A stretch of DNA of 64,000 bases from an uncultured Methanobrevibacter sp. GTDB taxonomy: Archaea; Methanobacteriota; Methanobacteria; Methanobacteriales; Methanobacteriaceae. Positions 17,511 to 26,903 of this stretch are shown piece by piece. Made by a program: the position numbers and the translations under genes. The stretch is from contig NZ_CADAJR010000004.1 of NCBI RefSeq assembly GCF_902788255.1, forward strand, positions 1-64,000, written 5' to 3'. Numbering within the stretch: the stretch's first letter is position 1; each line of letters starts with the position of its first letter. The notes under the pieces are model-generated. The model was not told where the DNA came from. It saw only the letters and a list, made by a program, of their open reading frames with translations, and made no database searches.

Positions 17511-18518
17511 CTATCTATTCGCATACATCTTTTCATAATATTCCTGATACTGGCCGCTTTTAACCTGGTTTGTCCAGTCCTGGTTGTCCAGATACCATTG
17601 GATAGTCTCTTTAATACCAACTTCAAAAGTATAGTCGGGATTCCAACCTAATTCATCCTGAATTTTAGTTGAATCAATAGCATAACGGCGGTCATGGCCT
17701 AAACGATCGGTGACAAATTCAATCAATGATTCATCCTTGCCCAATGTTTCCAATATCAGTTTTACAATGTAGATATTCTCTTTTTCATTGTTTCCTCCGA
17801 TGTTGTAGACCTCACCGAGCCTACCTTCATGCAGGACCAGATCTATTGCAGTACAGTGGTCATGGACATGCAGCCAGTCCCTGATGTTTTTACCGTCACC
17901 GTAAATCGGCAGTTTCTTATCCTCCAAAGTGTTGGATATCATAAGAGGTATCAGTTTTTCCGGGAACTGATACGGACCGTAATTGTTGGAACAGCGAGTG
18001 ATGTTAATAGGCAAGTCAAAGGTTTCAAAGTATGCCCTTGTAATCAAGTCACCACCTGCCTTGGAAGCTGAATATGGACTGTTAGGTTGCAAAGGAGTGG
18101 TTTCTGTAAAGTAACCGGTTTTGCCCAAAGTACCGTAAACCTCATCTGTGGAAATCTGAATGTACTTGTCAATGCCATACTCATTGGCGGCATTCAAAAG
18201 CACCTGAGTGCCCAGAACATTGGATTTTATGAAAATTTCCGGATCGGTAATGCTTCTGTCGACGTGACTTTCAGCGGCAAAATTAATTACATAATCTGAT
18301 TTTTTAACAAGCTCGTCAACTACATCCTTATCGCGGATGTCTCCCTTAACGAAAGTGTAGTTGTCCTTATCCTCAATGTCTTTTAAGTTTTCAAGATTTC
18401 CGCAGTATGTTAATGCATCAAGATTGATAATATGATAATCGGAATATTTGTTAACCATATACCTTACAAAATTGCTTCCGATAAAACCTGCTCCACCTGT
18501 AACTAAAATATTTGTCAT
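17511..18518 (-). CDS. rfbB: dTDP-glucose 4,6-dehydratase
   Basis: Second step of dTDP-L-rhamnose synthesis: NAD-dependent conversion of dTDP-glucose to dTDP-4-keto-6-deoxyglucose. The 335 residues carry the Rossmann GGAGFIGSNF motif at the N-terminus, the ISTDEVYG segment with the catalytic Thr-Asp-Glu, YSASKAGGD with the Tyr-x3-Lys pair, and the substrate-binding NNYGPYQFPEKLIP. The inner ATG is chosen because GTGATTATT precedes it. It is the last gene of the rfb operon and starts 5 bases after rfbC ends. Confidence 0.96.
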   Translation of the reverse strand: MTNILVTGGAGFIGSNFVRYMVNKYSDYHIINLDALTYCGNLENLKDIEDKDNYTFVKGDIRDKDVVDELVKKSDYVINFAAESHVDRSITDPEIFIKSNVLGTQVLLNAANEYGIDKYIQISTDEVYGTLGKTGYFTETTPLQPNSPYSASKAGGDLITRAYFETFDLPINITRCSNNYGPYQFPEKLIPLMISNTLEDKKLPIYGDGKNIRDWLHVHDHCTAIDLVLHEGRLGEVYNIGGNNEKENIYIVKLILETLGKDESLIEFVTDRLGHDRRYAIDSTKIQDELGWNPDYTFEVGIKETIQWYLDNQDWTNQVKSGQYQEYYEKMYANR

Positions 18519-18523
18519 AATAA

Positions 18524-19084
18524 TCACTCATATCTGATATTGGCTTCCTTAAAGCTTTTCCATTCTTTATCCTTATCGGATAATATAATCTCATCAATCC
18601 CATCCAATGGCCAGTCAATGCCAATATCTGAATCATCCCACATTATGCCTGATTCATCCTCACCATGATAGAATTCTGTGCATTTATATAAAAATTCAGC
18701 CTCATCAGACAATACCAAAAATCCATGGGCAAACTTCGGTGGAATATATAACTGCTTTTTGTTGTCTTCAGACAGTATTTCACCATACCATTTACCGTAA
18801 GTCGGTGAATCGGCCCTCAAATCAACTCCAACATCAAAAACTTCCCCTTTAATTACACGAACCAGTTTTCCCTGAGGATAGTTGAGTTGCAAATGCAGAC
18901 CCCTCAATACTCCTCTAGAGGATTTTGATTGATTGTCCTGAACAAAGGTCAAATCATGACCGGCCTCTTTAAAGTCATTTTCCTGGAAGGTTTCCATGAA
19001 ATATCCTCTGTTGTCTTCAAAAACTGTAGGTTCAACAACAAACATGCCCTCTATTCCGGTTTCACTAAATTTAAATTTACCCAT
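18524..19084 (-). CDS. rfbC: dTDP-4-dehydrorhamnose 3,5-epimerase
   Basis: Third step of dTDP-L-rhamnose synthesis, epimerising C3 and C5 of the keto sugar. The 186-residue cupin has the family's FVEPTVFEDNRGYFMET-like opening (V-F-x-D-x-RG), the FVQDNQSKSSRGVLRGLH motif with the catalytic His, and YIPPKFAHGFLVLSD. Length is normal. The start follows GATGATTATT. It is 5 bases from rfbA and from rfbB, so these are surely co-transcribed. Confidence 0.96.
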   Translation of the reverse strand: MGKFKFSETGIEGMFVVEPTVFEDNRGYFMETFQENDFKEAGHDLTFVQDNQSKSSRGVLRGLHLQLNYPQGKLVRVIKGEVFDVGVDLRADSPTYGKWYGEILSEDNKKQLYIPPKFAHGFLVLSDEAEFLYKCTEFYHGEDESGIMWDDSDIGIDWPLDGIDEIILSDKDKEWKSFKEANIRYE

Positions 19085-19089
19085 AATAA

Positions 19090-19956
19090 TCATCTTTTAA
19101 CTAAATTAAATAAATATTGTCCGTAATCAGTCTTTTTAAGCTCTTCAGCTGTTTTCAATAGTACTTCATCATCAATGTATCCCTTAAGATATGCTATCTC
19201 TTCAAGACATGCAATGTATAGGCTTTGCCTTTTCTGGACGGTTTCTATGAAATTAGCCGCTTCAAGCAGTCCCTCATGGGTCCCTGTATCAAGCCATGCC
19301 ATACCTCTTCCCAAAAGCTCAACCTTAAGCTTTCCACGGTTAAGATATTCCTCATTGATAGAGGTGATTTCAACTTCTCCCCTGTCGGAAGGCTTGACGT
19401 TTTTTGCAATTTCAATTACATCATTGTCATAGAAATAGAGTCCCGGCACGATATAATTTGATTTTGGCTTTTCGGGTTTTTCCTCAATTGATAAAACATT
19501 CCAGTCATCGTCAAATTCAACTACACCAAACGCTTCGGGATTGTTGGTGTAATATCCGAATATGACAGCTCCTTCTTCAAGATTGGTTGCTCTTTTAAGT
19601 ATTTCTGTAAATCTGTGACCATGGAAAATGTTGTCGCCTAAAATCAGCGCAACATTGTCATCACCAATGAAGTCTTCACCTATGATGAATGCCTCTGCAA
19701 GACCGTTCGGATTTTCCTGAACGGCATATTCGAATGTTATTCCAAGATTTGATCCGTCACCCAAAAGATCCTTATACATCGGTAAATCCCTAGGAGTGGA
19801 AATAATTAAAATTTCCTTGATTCCTGCAAGCATTAACACAGAAATAGGATAATAAATCATTGGTTTATCGTAAAGTGGCAATAACTGCTTTGAAACCGCT
19901 TTTGTAATTGGATACAAGCGTGTTCCAGAACCACCTGCAAGTACTATACCTTTCAT
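19090..19956 (-). CDS. rfbA: Glucose-1-phosphate thymidylyltransferase
   Basis: First step of dTDP-L-rhamnose synthesis: joins dTTP and glucose-1-phosphate. The 288 residues match the short RmlA type, with the nucleotide-binding [20 protein letters not shown] signature at the N-terminus, KPMIYYPIS, and the [11 protein letters not shown] metal/sugar motif near residue 105. The inner ATG follows GTGATTATT. It lies 17 bases after the barstar gene and begins the contiguous rfbA-rfbC-rfbB block. Confidence 0.97.
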   Translation of the reverse strand: MKGIVLAGGSGTRLYPITKAVSKQLLPLYDKPMIYYPISVLMLAGIKEILIISTPRDLPMYKDLLGDGSNLGITFEYAVQENPNGLAEAFIIGEDFIGDDNVALILGDNIFHGHRFTEILKRATNLEEGAVIFGYYTNNPEAFGVVEFDDDWNVLSIEEKPEKPKSNYIVPGLYFYDNDVIEIAKNVKPSDRGEVEITSINEEYLNRGKLKVELLGRGMAWLDTGTHEGLLEAANFIETVQKRQSLYIACLEEIAYLKGYIDDEVLLKTAEELKKTDYGQYLFNLVKR

Positions 19957-19973
19957 AATAATCACTTTGTACC

Positions 19974-20201
19974 TTATATTATTTTAAACTTTAAAAAATC
20001 GTTTTCATCCGATGCATCACAGAATGTTTCAATAATCTCCTTGTCCACTTCATCTGAATTAATCAGTTCAATTTCACATTCGATTTCACACAAACAGTCA
20101 TATAATGCATCCAAATTTTTACCATAGTAATCCGGAAAATCCAATGCTTCCATCAGATAGTCATGACCTTCCTTTTTTATCATTTTACCGTCCAATTGCA
20201 T
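19974..20201 (-). CDS. Barstar-family RNase inhibitor (immunity protein)
   Basis: A 75-residue cytoplasmic protein with the barstar signature [13 protein letters not shown] (25-37). Bacillus barstar uses Tyr29, Asp35 and Asp39 of this same segment to plug the barnase active site; the matching residues here are Tyr25, Asp31 and Asp35, and Asp62 aligns with Glu76. The longest open frame starts 19 codons further up inside the barnase gene, but the ATG at 20201 has GAGGT correctly spaced, gives the normal barstar N-terminus (M-x-L-DG) and lies one base after the barnase stop. It is acidic, fitting its role against a basic or neutral RNase. Identification is strong from the paired context. Confidence 0.9.
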   Translation of the reverse strand: MQLDGKMIKKEGHDYLMEALDFPDYYGKNLDALYDCLCEIECEIELINSDEVDKEIIETFCDASDENDFLKFKII

Positions 20202-20202
20202 T

Positions 20203-20652
20203 TTATACCTCGGTAAATGTGTTGTAGTGGTCATCGGTGTAGTAAACCTTATAATCACCGGTATTGTAAACTATCCTTTCAGCTCCACGGCTGGTTCCGT
20301 TTGCATTGATGTCACATTCTATGTATTTGGAATCACTGTCGGGCAGGACATGCTGTCTGTTTGTAAATGTGTCTCCGCCTATACTTTTTCCGGGAGCATA
20401 TTTTTTAAGCGGTCCTCCATGCCATCCGAGGTCCCTGGCTTCGTTTTTAGTTATATAATTACTTGGAAGTTTATGAAACTCCTTGATATATGCAGCAACC
20501 TCATCAACTGTACAGTATTCACCGTTTTCAACTACTTTTGCATTGCCTGAGTCATCTCCAAACTTCAAAAAGTCAAAAAATCCCGCACTTACAGCAGAAA
20601 TGCTGAAAATAACAAGAATCAATGCGAAAACAAAGACTAACTTTTTATTCAT
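20203..20652 (-). CDS. Secreted barnase-family ribonuclease
   Basis: A guanyl-preferring endoribonuclease of 149 residues with a Sec signal peptide (1-23, ending SAVSA-G), so it acts outside the cell. The mature part (about 45-149) aligns over its length with Bacillus barnase: FHKLPSNYITKNEARDLGW, APGKSIGGDTFTNRQ and DDHYNTF. Catalytic residues are all present: general base Glu112 (barnase Glu73), Arg122 (Arg83), Arg126 (Arg87) and acid His142 (His102); Lys69 and Arg99 (Lys27, Arg59) are kept too. Its ATG overlaps the rfbD stop (ATGA), and the barstar gene follows after one base, so it is embedded in the rhamnose operon. Confidence 0.93.
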   Translation of the reverse strand: MNKKLVFVFALILVIFSISAVSAGFFDFLKFGDDSGNAKVVENGEYCTVDEVAAYIKEFHKLPSNYITKNEARDLGWHGGPLKKYAPGKSIGGDTFTNRQHVLPDSDSKYIECDINANGTSRGAERIVYNTGDYKVYYTDDHYNTFTEV

Positions 20653-21488
20653 TTTATCAACTCAACATATTCCTTAATTGCTTCCTTATAACTTCTCAAT
20701 GGCTTAAAGCCTTTGTCAACCCAATTCTTATTTTCCAAAACTGAATAGCTAGGTCTTGGTGCAGGTCTTGCAAATTCAGATGCTGTAACCGGAACGACCT
20801 TAACGTCCTTGTCTGCAACCTCAAAGATGTATCTTGCAAATTCACACCATGAGCAGTTTCCTGAATTGGTGAGATGGTAAATTCCATAATAATCAGTTTC
20901 AATTAACTCAGAAATTCCATAAGCAAGATCAGGAGTGTAAGTCGGTGTTCCAACCTCATCATAAACAACAGTAATTTCCGAATGGTTTTTGGCCAATTCA
21001 AGCATGGTCTTTGGGAAATTTTTACCGTTGATTCCATACAGCCATGCAGTCCTTACAATGAAATACTTGTCTAGCGTTTCCAAAATAGCCTCTTCACCCT
21101 TGAGCTTACTTTTTCCGTAAACGCTGATCGGGCCGATTTCATCATCCTCTACCCATGGCCTGTCATTTTTTCCATTGAAAATATAATCGGTACTTATATG
21201 CACCAGGGCACAGTCGACCTCCTTACATGCAAGGGCCAGGTTTTTAACACCTTCACCGTTTACCGAATAGGCAAGGTCCTGATTTTCCTCACAGCCATCA
21301 ACATCAGTATAAGCTGCAGAATTGATGACAACATCAGGTTCGGCATCACAGATAACCTCAAAAACCTGGTCTTTATTTGTAATATCCAATGTTTTTGAAG
21401 TTGTAAGAATCAATTCATGATTATCCTTTAAAACTTCAGTCAAATCATGCCCTAACATTCCATTGGAACCGGTAATCAAAATCTTCAT
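20649..21488 (-). CDS. rfbD: dTDP-4-dehydrorhamnose reductase
   Basis: Last step of dTDP-L-rhamnose synthesis: NAD(P)H reduction of the 4-keto group. The 279 residues start with KILITGSNGMLGHDL (Rossmann), followed by DVVINSAAYTDVDGCE, the STDYIFNG segment, and YGKSKLKGEE with the catalytic Tyr-x3-Lys. The start follows GTGATTATT. It is first in the rfb operon and overlaps the barnase start by four bases. The other three rfb enzymes follow after the barnase-barstar pair. Confidence 0.95.
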   Translation of the reverse strand: MKILITGSNGMLGHDLTEVLKDNHELILTTSKTLDITNKDQVFEVICDAEPDVVINSAAYTDVDGCEENQDLAYSVNGEGVKNLALACKEVDCALVHISTDYIFNGKNDRPWVEDDEIGPISVYGKSKLKGEEAILETLDKYFIVRTAWLYGINGKNFPKTMLELAKNHSEITVVYDEVGTPTYTPDLAYGISELIETDYYGIYHLTNSGNCSWCEFARYIFEVADKDVKVVPVTASEFARPAPRPSYSVLENKNWVDKGFKPLRSYKEAIKEYVELIK

Positions 21489-21561
21489 AATAATCACTTA
21501 AAACTTTATATTACTTTAAGTATATATTATTATTAATATATAAAAAGATGGAGAGGGAATT

Positions 21562-22800
21562 ATGAAAATATGTATCATGGGACAAGGTTATATCGGACTT
21601 CCAACAGCCGCACTATTTACAAGAAGCCACTGTGAAGTTGTTGGAGTTGACATTAACGAAAAGATAATAGAAAATCTGAACAAGGGAATTATACACATTG
21701 AAGAGCCAGGAATAACCGACATCATTAAAAACGCAATAAAACTTAAAGTATACAAAGCTTCCCTCACTCCCGAAAAAGCGGATGCATTCATAATTACAGT
21801 ACCTACCCCATACATTTCAGAAAACTACAGTTGCGATTTGAGCTATGTCATTACAGCATGTGAAACAATAATACCTTATCTTGAAAAGGGAAATACGGTC
21901 ATTATCGAGTCAACAATAGCTCCGATGTCAACTGATGAAACCATCAAACCTATTTTTGAAAAGGCAGGATTTACAATTGGAAAAGACCTTTATCTTGCAC
22001 ACTGCCCTGAAAGGGTGCTTCCAGGAAAAATCATTCATGAACTGGTTCACAACGACCGTATTATAGGTGGAGTTACACCTGAATGTGCAGTTAAGGCAAG
22101 TGAAGTATATGGACAGTTTGTTGAAGGAAACCTGATGTTGACCGAAGCAAAAACAGCCGAACTGTCAAAATGTATGGAAAATACATTCAGAGACGTTAAC
22201 ATTGCACTTGCAAACGAACTTGCAAAAATTTGTGCCGAAATTGGTGTAAATGCATTGGACGTTATAAAATTGGCAAACAAGCATCCGAGAGTAAACCTTC
22301 ACTCACCGGGACCTGGTGTCGGGGGACACTGCCTTGCAATAGACCCATACTTTATCTATGCAAAAGCGCCCGAAACCGCAAAGATTATAAAACTTGCCCG
22401 TGACACAAACAATTCAATGCCTGATTTTGTATGTGAAAATGTCAAAAAAATCATTCCAAAGGGTAAAATTGCAGTATTTGGAGTTTCATACAAGGGAAAT
22501 ACCGGTGATGACAGGGAAAGTCCGGCATATGAGATAATTGCAAAGTTAAGTACAAACTATGAAATCGCAATTCACGACCCTCACATTGAAAATCCAGATT
22601 TCGTAAGTTTTGCTGAGGCGGTTGAAAATGCAGACTTGATTTTAATATTATGTGACCATAATGAGTTCAAGCATTTAGATTACAACTTCATATCTAAAAA
22701 TATGGCAAATCCGGTAATATTCGATACTAAAAATATAATAAAAAAAGTTCCGAATAAAATTAAATTATTTAATTACGGAAACTTATACGAATTAAATTAA
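21562..22800 (+). CDS. wecC: UDP-N-acetyl-D-mannosamine dehydrogenase
   Basis: Oxidises UDP-ManNAc to UDP-ManNAcA for surface polysaccharides or N-glycans. The 412 residues have the N-terminal NAD-binding GQGYIGLPTA motif (6-15), the ESTIAPMSTD segment, HCPERVLPGK, a central dimer domain with KCMENTFRDVNIALANE, the catalytic cysteine in GPGVGGHCLAIDPYF (about Cys259), and a C-terminal UDP-binding domain with GVSYKGNTGDDRESPA. GGAGAGGGAA precedes the ATG. It is divergent from rfbD over a 73-base spacer and overlaps the next minus gene tail-to-tail by four bases. Confidence 0.93.
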   Translation: MKICIMGQGYIGLPTAALFTRSHCEVVGVDINEKIIENLNKGIIHIEEPGITDIIKNAIKLKVYKASLTPEKADAFIITVPTPYISENYSCDLSYVITACETIIPYLEKGNTVIIESTIAPMSTDETIKPIFEKAGFTIGKDLYLAHCPERVLPGKIIHELVHNDRIIGGVTPECAVKASEVYGQFVEGNLMLTEAKTAELSKCMENTFRDVNIALANELAKICAEIGVNALDVIKLANKHPRVNLHSPGPGVGGHCLAIDPYFIYAKAPETAKIIKLARDTNNSMPDFVCENVKKIIPKGKIAVFGVSYKGNTGDDRESPAYEIIAKLSTNYEIAIHDPHIENPDFVSFAEAVENADLILILCDHNEFKHLDYNFISKNMANPVIFDTKNIIKKVPNKIKLFNYGNLYELN

Positions 22801-24008
22801 AAATTAATTGATTGGTCTGGTTGAATTTGATGGCCGTTCCATGCTTTTAGACTGCTCCATTCTTCAAATGGTTCTGTCCAGAACTTGTCATTAGAAGGTA
22901 AACCTAACGGCAATAATACTGCACAGCATGCATAAAGGCTACCAGTATTAATCTCATTTTCACAAATATCAATTTGAGAACCATTCAATCCACAAATCAA
23001 CCATCCTTCAGAGTTGAAATTTTGATTACCTGTGAATTGTTTTTGAATAACTTTTGTAAGTGCGCCTCTGACCTGACTTTGTGATATGTTTCTTGGCAAT
23101 ATTTTTAATAGTGCCGCCTGTGAAAGCAAATGGAATACGCCACAACGGTATGACAATGATGGGCCGATTAACGGGTAGGTTCCTTCAGGTGAAATCATTC
23201 TTTCCAATTGAGAGGACAATCTTGAAGATCTCATCAGTTGAACATCCAGAAACTCGCCATCACGAAGACTGTATTTTCTCATAACTTTTAAAATATCATT
23301 TAACATTGGGTGTATGACCAAACTGTTAAAGTAACCCGCTTCAAAGTCTTCACCATCAGAATAGATTCCGTCTCCAATGTATAATTCATCACGGAATTTG
23401 GAAATTGCATAGGTTAGTCTTTCCTTATCGCATTCACCTGTAAATTCCAATAGTGCAGCCTCAATCATTGAAGTGTACAATAGCCAATGATTTTCATAAG
23501 GCGCTATAATTCTAGTATTTTTAAGTTCACGGATAATTCTGGCCTGAATATCCATAGGTAAATTAAGCCAAATTTGATTTTTGGCCCTGAGCAATCCTTG
23601 AGCAAATAAAGCAACATCAACTAAAGACTGTTTAGGTTCAACTACAAAAATGTAATCATTGCTGTTTGGATTAACCGCATTTGAAATAGCTTTTAATGTC
23701 AATTTGATATATTTTTCACGGACCTGACCTTCCTCGGAAGTGTCTGCACCCAATTCCAACCATGGTGCAATTCCATTGAAAACACGAGCAAAAGCTTCAA
23801 GATAAACAAATTTCTGTCCGTCAGTACTTTTAGATTCAAAAGGCATGTTTTTCCTAAGTGATCCTCTTGCCAAATGATTCAGGACAGGAAATGCGATTTT
23901 TTGTAATGTTGAAACCCAAAAAATCCTATCATTCCAGACAGGAGCCTGTTCCTCGATTACTGGAGGCTTTTCTTCTTTTTTGAATCTAGTAAAAAATGAG
24001 TTGCTCAT
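22797..24008 (-). CDS. DUF2264 domain-containing protein
   Basis: A 403-residue protein without signal peptide or membrane helix. The body (about 25-380) matches the DUF2264 family: an opening FWVSTLQKIAFPVLNHLARGSL, FARVFNGIAPWLELG (about 72-86), and FEAGYFNSLVIHPML with YPLIGPSLSYRCGVFHLLSQ further on. Related proteins have an alpha/alpha-barrel look and are often found near polysaccharide genes, suggesting a role in glycan breakdown or modification, but no activity is established. It converges on wecC and has its own promoter region at 24009-24060. Confidence 0.8.
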   Translation of the reverse strand: MSNSFFTRFKKEEKPPVIEEQAPVWNDRIFWVSTLQKIAFPVLNHLARGSLRKNMPFESKSTDGQKFVYLEAFARVFNGIAPWLELGADTSEEGQVREKYIKLTLKAISNAVNPNSNDYIFVVEPKQSLVDVALFAQGLLRAKNQIWLNLPMDIQARIIRELKNTRIIAPYENHWLLYTSMIEAALLEFTGECDKERLTYAISKFRDELYIGDGIYSDGEDFEAGYFNSLVIHPMLNDILKVMRKYSLRDGEFLDVQLMRSSRLSSQLERMISPEGTYPLIGPSLSYRCGVFHLLSQAALLKILPRNISQSQVRGALTKVIQKQFTGNQNFNSEGWLICGLNGSQIDICENEINTGSLYACCAVLLPLGLPSNDKFWTEPFEEWSSLKAWNGHQIQPDQSINF

Positions 24009-24122
24009 GAGTTATATTTTATTCAACATTATATATAAAATTAGTTTTAATGATGAACATGAAAATAACGATGAAATTATATTGCTTTAAAAAATTTTTT
24101 CTAAATTTTCCAATTAAAAAAG

Positions 24123-24133
24123 AGTTTATATAC
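24123..24133 (+). promoter_or_regulatory. Promoter of leuCDB
   Basis: A TATA-like box (TTTATATA, 24125-24132) lies about 45-50 bases before the leuC ATG. It sits in a 168-base divergent spacer otherwise free of features. Confidence 0.45.
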
Positions 24134-24176
24134 ATTAGAAAACATATATAATTATCATTATTAAGAGGTTAAAAAT

Positions 24177-25421
24177 ATGCCAACAATGTCTGAAAAAATA
24201 TTAGCTCGAGCTTCAGGTAAAGACAGTGTAGAAGCTGGAGACATAATTATAGCAAATATAGATATCGCAATGACTCATGATTTAACCGGACCTCTTTCAG
24301 TTCAATCATTTGAAAAGATTGGAGCGGATAAGGTATGGGATTCATCAAAGATTGTCATCCCATTCGACCATCAGGTCCCTGCCGATTCAATCGATTCCGC
24401 AAATAACCATATAATGATGAGAGAATTTGTCAAAAAACACAATATCGAACATTTTTATGATGTTAATGCAGGTGTTTGCCATCAGATTCTGCCTGAAAAA
24501 GGTCATGTGGTACCTGGAGATGTAATTGTAGGTGCAGATTCACATACCTGTACCCATGGTGCATTAGGTGCATTTGCAACAGGTATCGGATCAACCGACA
24601 TGGCTATGGTATTTGCTGAAGGAAATCTCTGGTTCAAAGTGCCTGAAACCAACCGATTTAATGTTACTGGTGACTTAAAGGATAATGTTTATGCAAAAGA
24701 TGTCATTTTACATATCATTGGTGAAATGGGTGCTGACGGCTCAACCTATAAGGCATGTGAGTTTGCCGGTGAAACCATATCTCAGATGAGTGTTTCAGAC
24801 AGAATGGTATTGTGCAATATGGCAATTGAAATGGGTGGGAAAACCGGTTTGGTGGAACCTGACAAAAAAACTATAGAGTATGTCGAAAAACGTTCCAATA
24901 AACCGTATAAAGTGTTTAAAACCGACTTGAACTCACCTTCCCTTAATATTATTGATATTGACGTTAGCGATCTTGAACCGCAGATAGCATGTCCACACAA
25001 TGTTGACAATGTAAAGCCGGTCAGTGAAGTGGACACAGAAATTGACCAGGTATTTTTAGGTTCATGCACTAACGGAAGATTAAGCGATTTACGTGATGCT
25101 GCAAGAGTATTAAAAGGTAAAAAAATAGCTAACGGTACAAGAATGTTAGTTATCCCAGCATCAAAAGAAGTTTATACAAAAGCATTGGACGAAGGATTAC
25201 TTAAGATATTCGTTGAAGCCGGAGCGCTTGTATCCGCTCCTTGCTGCGGTCCTTGCCTTGGAGGACATACCGGAATAATCGGACCTGGAGAAGTGAGCCT
25301 TTCAACATCAAACAGAAACTTTAAAGGAAGACAAGGTTCACCTGAGGGTGAAGTTTACCTATCTTCAGCTGCTGTTGCTGCCGCTTCAGCAATTGAAGGA
25401 AGAATAGTGGCGCCGGAGTGA
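24177..25421 (+). CDS. leuC: 3-isopropylmalate dehydratase large subunit
   Basis: Aconitase-type subunit that isomerises 2-isopropylmalate to 3-isopropylmalate in leucine synthesis, or acts as homoaconitase in the 2-oxosuberate (coenzyme B) path. The 414 residues show the archaeal short form. Three cluster-binding cysteines are visible: Cys297 in [11 protein letters not shown] and Cys357/Cys360 in CCGPCLGG. The active-site segments [24 protein letters not shown] are also present. GAGG precedes the ATG. The small subunit starts 4 bases after this stop. The substrate choice is best read from the small subunit, which favours isopropylmalate. Confidence 0.92.
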   Translation: MPTMSEKILARASGKDSVEAGDIIIANIDIAMTHDLTGPLSVQSFEKIGADKVWDSSKIVIPFDHQVPADSIDSANNHIMMREFVKKHNIEHFYDVNAGVCHQILPEKGHVVPGDVIVGADSHTCTHGALGAFATGIGSTDMAMVFAEGNLWFKVPETNRFNVTGDLKDNVYAKDVILHIIGEMGADGSTYKACEFAGETISQMSVSDRMVLCNMAIEMGGKTGLVEPDKKTIEYVEKRSNKPYKVFKTDLNSPSLNIIDIDVSDLEPQIACPHNVDNVKPVSEVDTEIDQVFLGSCTNGRLSDLRDAARVLKGKKIANGTRMLVIPASKEVYTKALDEGLLKIFVEAGALVSAPCCGPCLGGHTGIIGPGEVSLSTSNRNFKGRQGSPEGEVYLSSAAVAAASAIEGRIVAPE

Positions 25422-25425
25422 TAAT

Positions 25426-25902
25426 ATGAAAGGTAAAGCATGGAAATTTGGAAACGATATTGACACAGACATCATAGTTCCCGGAAGATACTTAATCTAT
25501 ACCGATGAGGAAACCCTATCCAAGCATTGCATGGAAGGTCTTGACCCAGACTTTTACAAGAAATGCAATGAGGGGGACTTTATTGTTGCCGGAAAAAACT
25601 TCGGATGCGGATCCTCCCGTGAACATGCCCCGATTGCACTTAAAGGTGTGGGCGTTGCAGCAGTTATTGCCGAGTCCTTTGCAAGAATATTTTATCGTAA
25701 TGCGACAAATGTCGGAGTTCCCCTTTTGGAAGCTCCGGGAATTAGCAAACTTATAGAAGATGGTGAAGAGATTAGTGTAGATATGGAAAATGCTACAATA
25801 ACCTCACAGAGTGGAGAAGTCATCAAATTTAAAAAGTTACCTCCATTCATGTTAGAGATTTTAAATCAAGGTGGTTTGATTGAGTACCTCAAAAACAAAT
25901 AG
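25426..25902 (+). CDS. leuD: 3-isopropylmalate dehydratase small subunit
   Basis: Swivelling-domain partner of LeuC, 158 residues. It has the [16 protein letters not shown] opening, the [17 protein letters not shown] active-site segment and [18 protein letters not shown]. The specificity loop after GR reads YLIY. In Methanocaldococcus the leucine enzyme reads YLVY and the homoaconitase reads YLRT, so this copy looks like the leucine one. It overlaps the next gene by 23 bases. Confidence 0.92.
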   Translation: MKGKAWKFGNDIDTDIIVPGRYLIYTDEETLSKHCMEGLDPDFYKKCNEGDFIVAGKNFGCGSSREHAPIALKGVGVAAVIAESFARIFYRNATNVGVPLLEAPGISKLIEDGEEISVDMENATITSQSGEVIKFKKLPPFMLEILNQGGLIEYLKNK

Positions 25903-26884
25903 TTACAGAATTGCAGTTGTTCCGGGAGACGGAATTGGAAAGGAAGTAATGAAAGCGACACTGGACGTTTTGGATTCCCTGGACATTGACTTTGAGTATG
26001 TCCACGGTGAAGCCGGTGACGAATGCCTTGAAAAAACCGGGACTGCACTGCCTGAAGAAACATTAGACATCATTAGAGAGTGTGATGCGTGTCTCTTTGG
26101 TGCGGCTGGTGAAACTGCAGCGGACGTTATCGTTAAAATAAGACAAGAAATGAAAATGTTTGCTAATTTAAGACCTGTTAAAGCTTATCCTAATACAAAC
26201 TCATTATGTGATAACATTGACTTTATGATTGTTCGTGAAAATACCGAAGGTATGTACATTGCCGATGAGGAGTCATATACCGATGAAGGGGCGATAGCAA
26301 GACGTATCATCACTCGTGAAGCTGAAAAACGCATAATAAACTATGCATTCAAATATGCACAGGACAACAACAAGAGTAAAGTTACCGCAGTTCATAAGGC
26401 CAATGTGTTGAAAAAGACAGACGGATTGTTTAAAGAAATTTTCTATGAAGTTGCAAAGGATTATCCTGACATTGCAACCGAGGACTTTTACGTTGATGCA
26501 ACTGCAATGTACCTGATTACACAGCCTGAAAGCTTTGAGGTGATTGTAACCACAAACCTTTTCGGAGACATACTGTCTGATGAAGGGGCTGGACTTGTTG
26601 GAGGACTTGGTCTGATTCCATCTGCCAACATTGGTGAAGATGGAGCGTTGTTTGAACCTGTCCATGGTTCCGCACCGGACATTGCAGGTCAAAATAAGGC
26701 TAATCCGATAGCTATGATGTTATCAGCTATAATGATGTTAAGGTATTTAGGTGAAAACGAAGCTGCAGACAAATTCGAATCTGCAATTTTAAAAGTATTA
26801 AATGATGCTAATATTTTAACCGGTGATCTTGGAGGTTCGGCCACAACAGCCGAACTGACCGAGGCGGTTAAAAATAACTTATAA
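25880..26884 (+). CDS. leuB: 3-isopropylmalate dehydrogenase
   Basis: NAD(P)-dependent beta-decarboxylating dehydrogenase, next step after LeuCD. The 334 residues have VVPGDGIGKEVM at the N-terminus, the substrate-binding R-x10-R region (RQEMKMFANLRPVK), MIVRENTEGMY, the YKVTAVHKANVLK lysine region, and EDFYVDATAMYLI, NLFGDILSDEGAGLVGGLGL and EPVHGSAPDIAGQNKANP. The frame starts with TTG at 25880 and AGGTGG lies just before it, so a TTG start inside leuD is likely. A role in 2-oxosuberate synthesis (AksF) is possible but less favoured by the neighbouring leuD. Confidence 0.9.
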   Translation: MSTSKTNSYRIAVVPGDGIGKEVMKATLDVLDSLDIDFEYVHGEAGDECLEKTGTALPEETLDIIRECDACLFGAAGETAADVIVKIRQEMKMFANLRPVKAYPNTNSLCDNIDFMIVRENTEGMYIADEESYTDEGAIARRIITREAEKRIINYAFKYAQDNNKSKVTAVHKANVLKKTDGLFKEIFYEVAKDYPDIATEDFYVDATAMYLITQPESFEVIVTTNLFGDILSDEGAGLVGGLGLIPSANIGEDGALFEPVHGSAPDIAGQNKANPIAMMLSAIMMLRYLGENEAADKFESAILKVLNDANILTGDLGGSATTAELTEAVKNNL

Positions 26885-26903
26885 ATAAAGGAGACAATAG
26901 ACT

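Noticed and set aside
19974-20258. Longer 94-codon start for the barstar gene
   Set aside because: The extra residues overlap the barnase catalytic C-terminus, are Thr-rich without barstar similarity, and the inner ATG has the better ribosome binding site.
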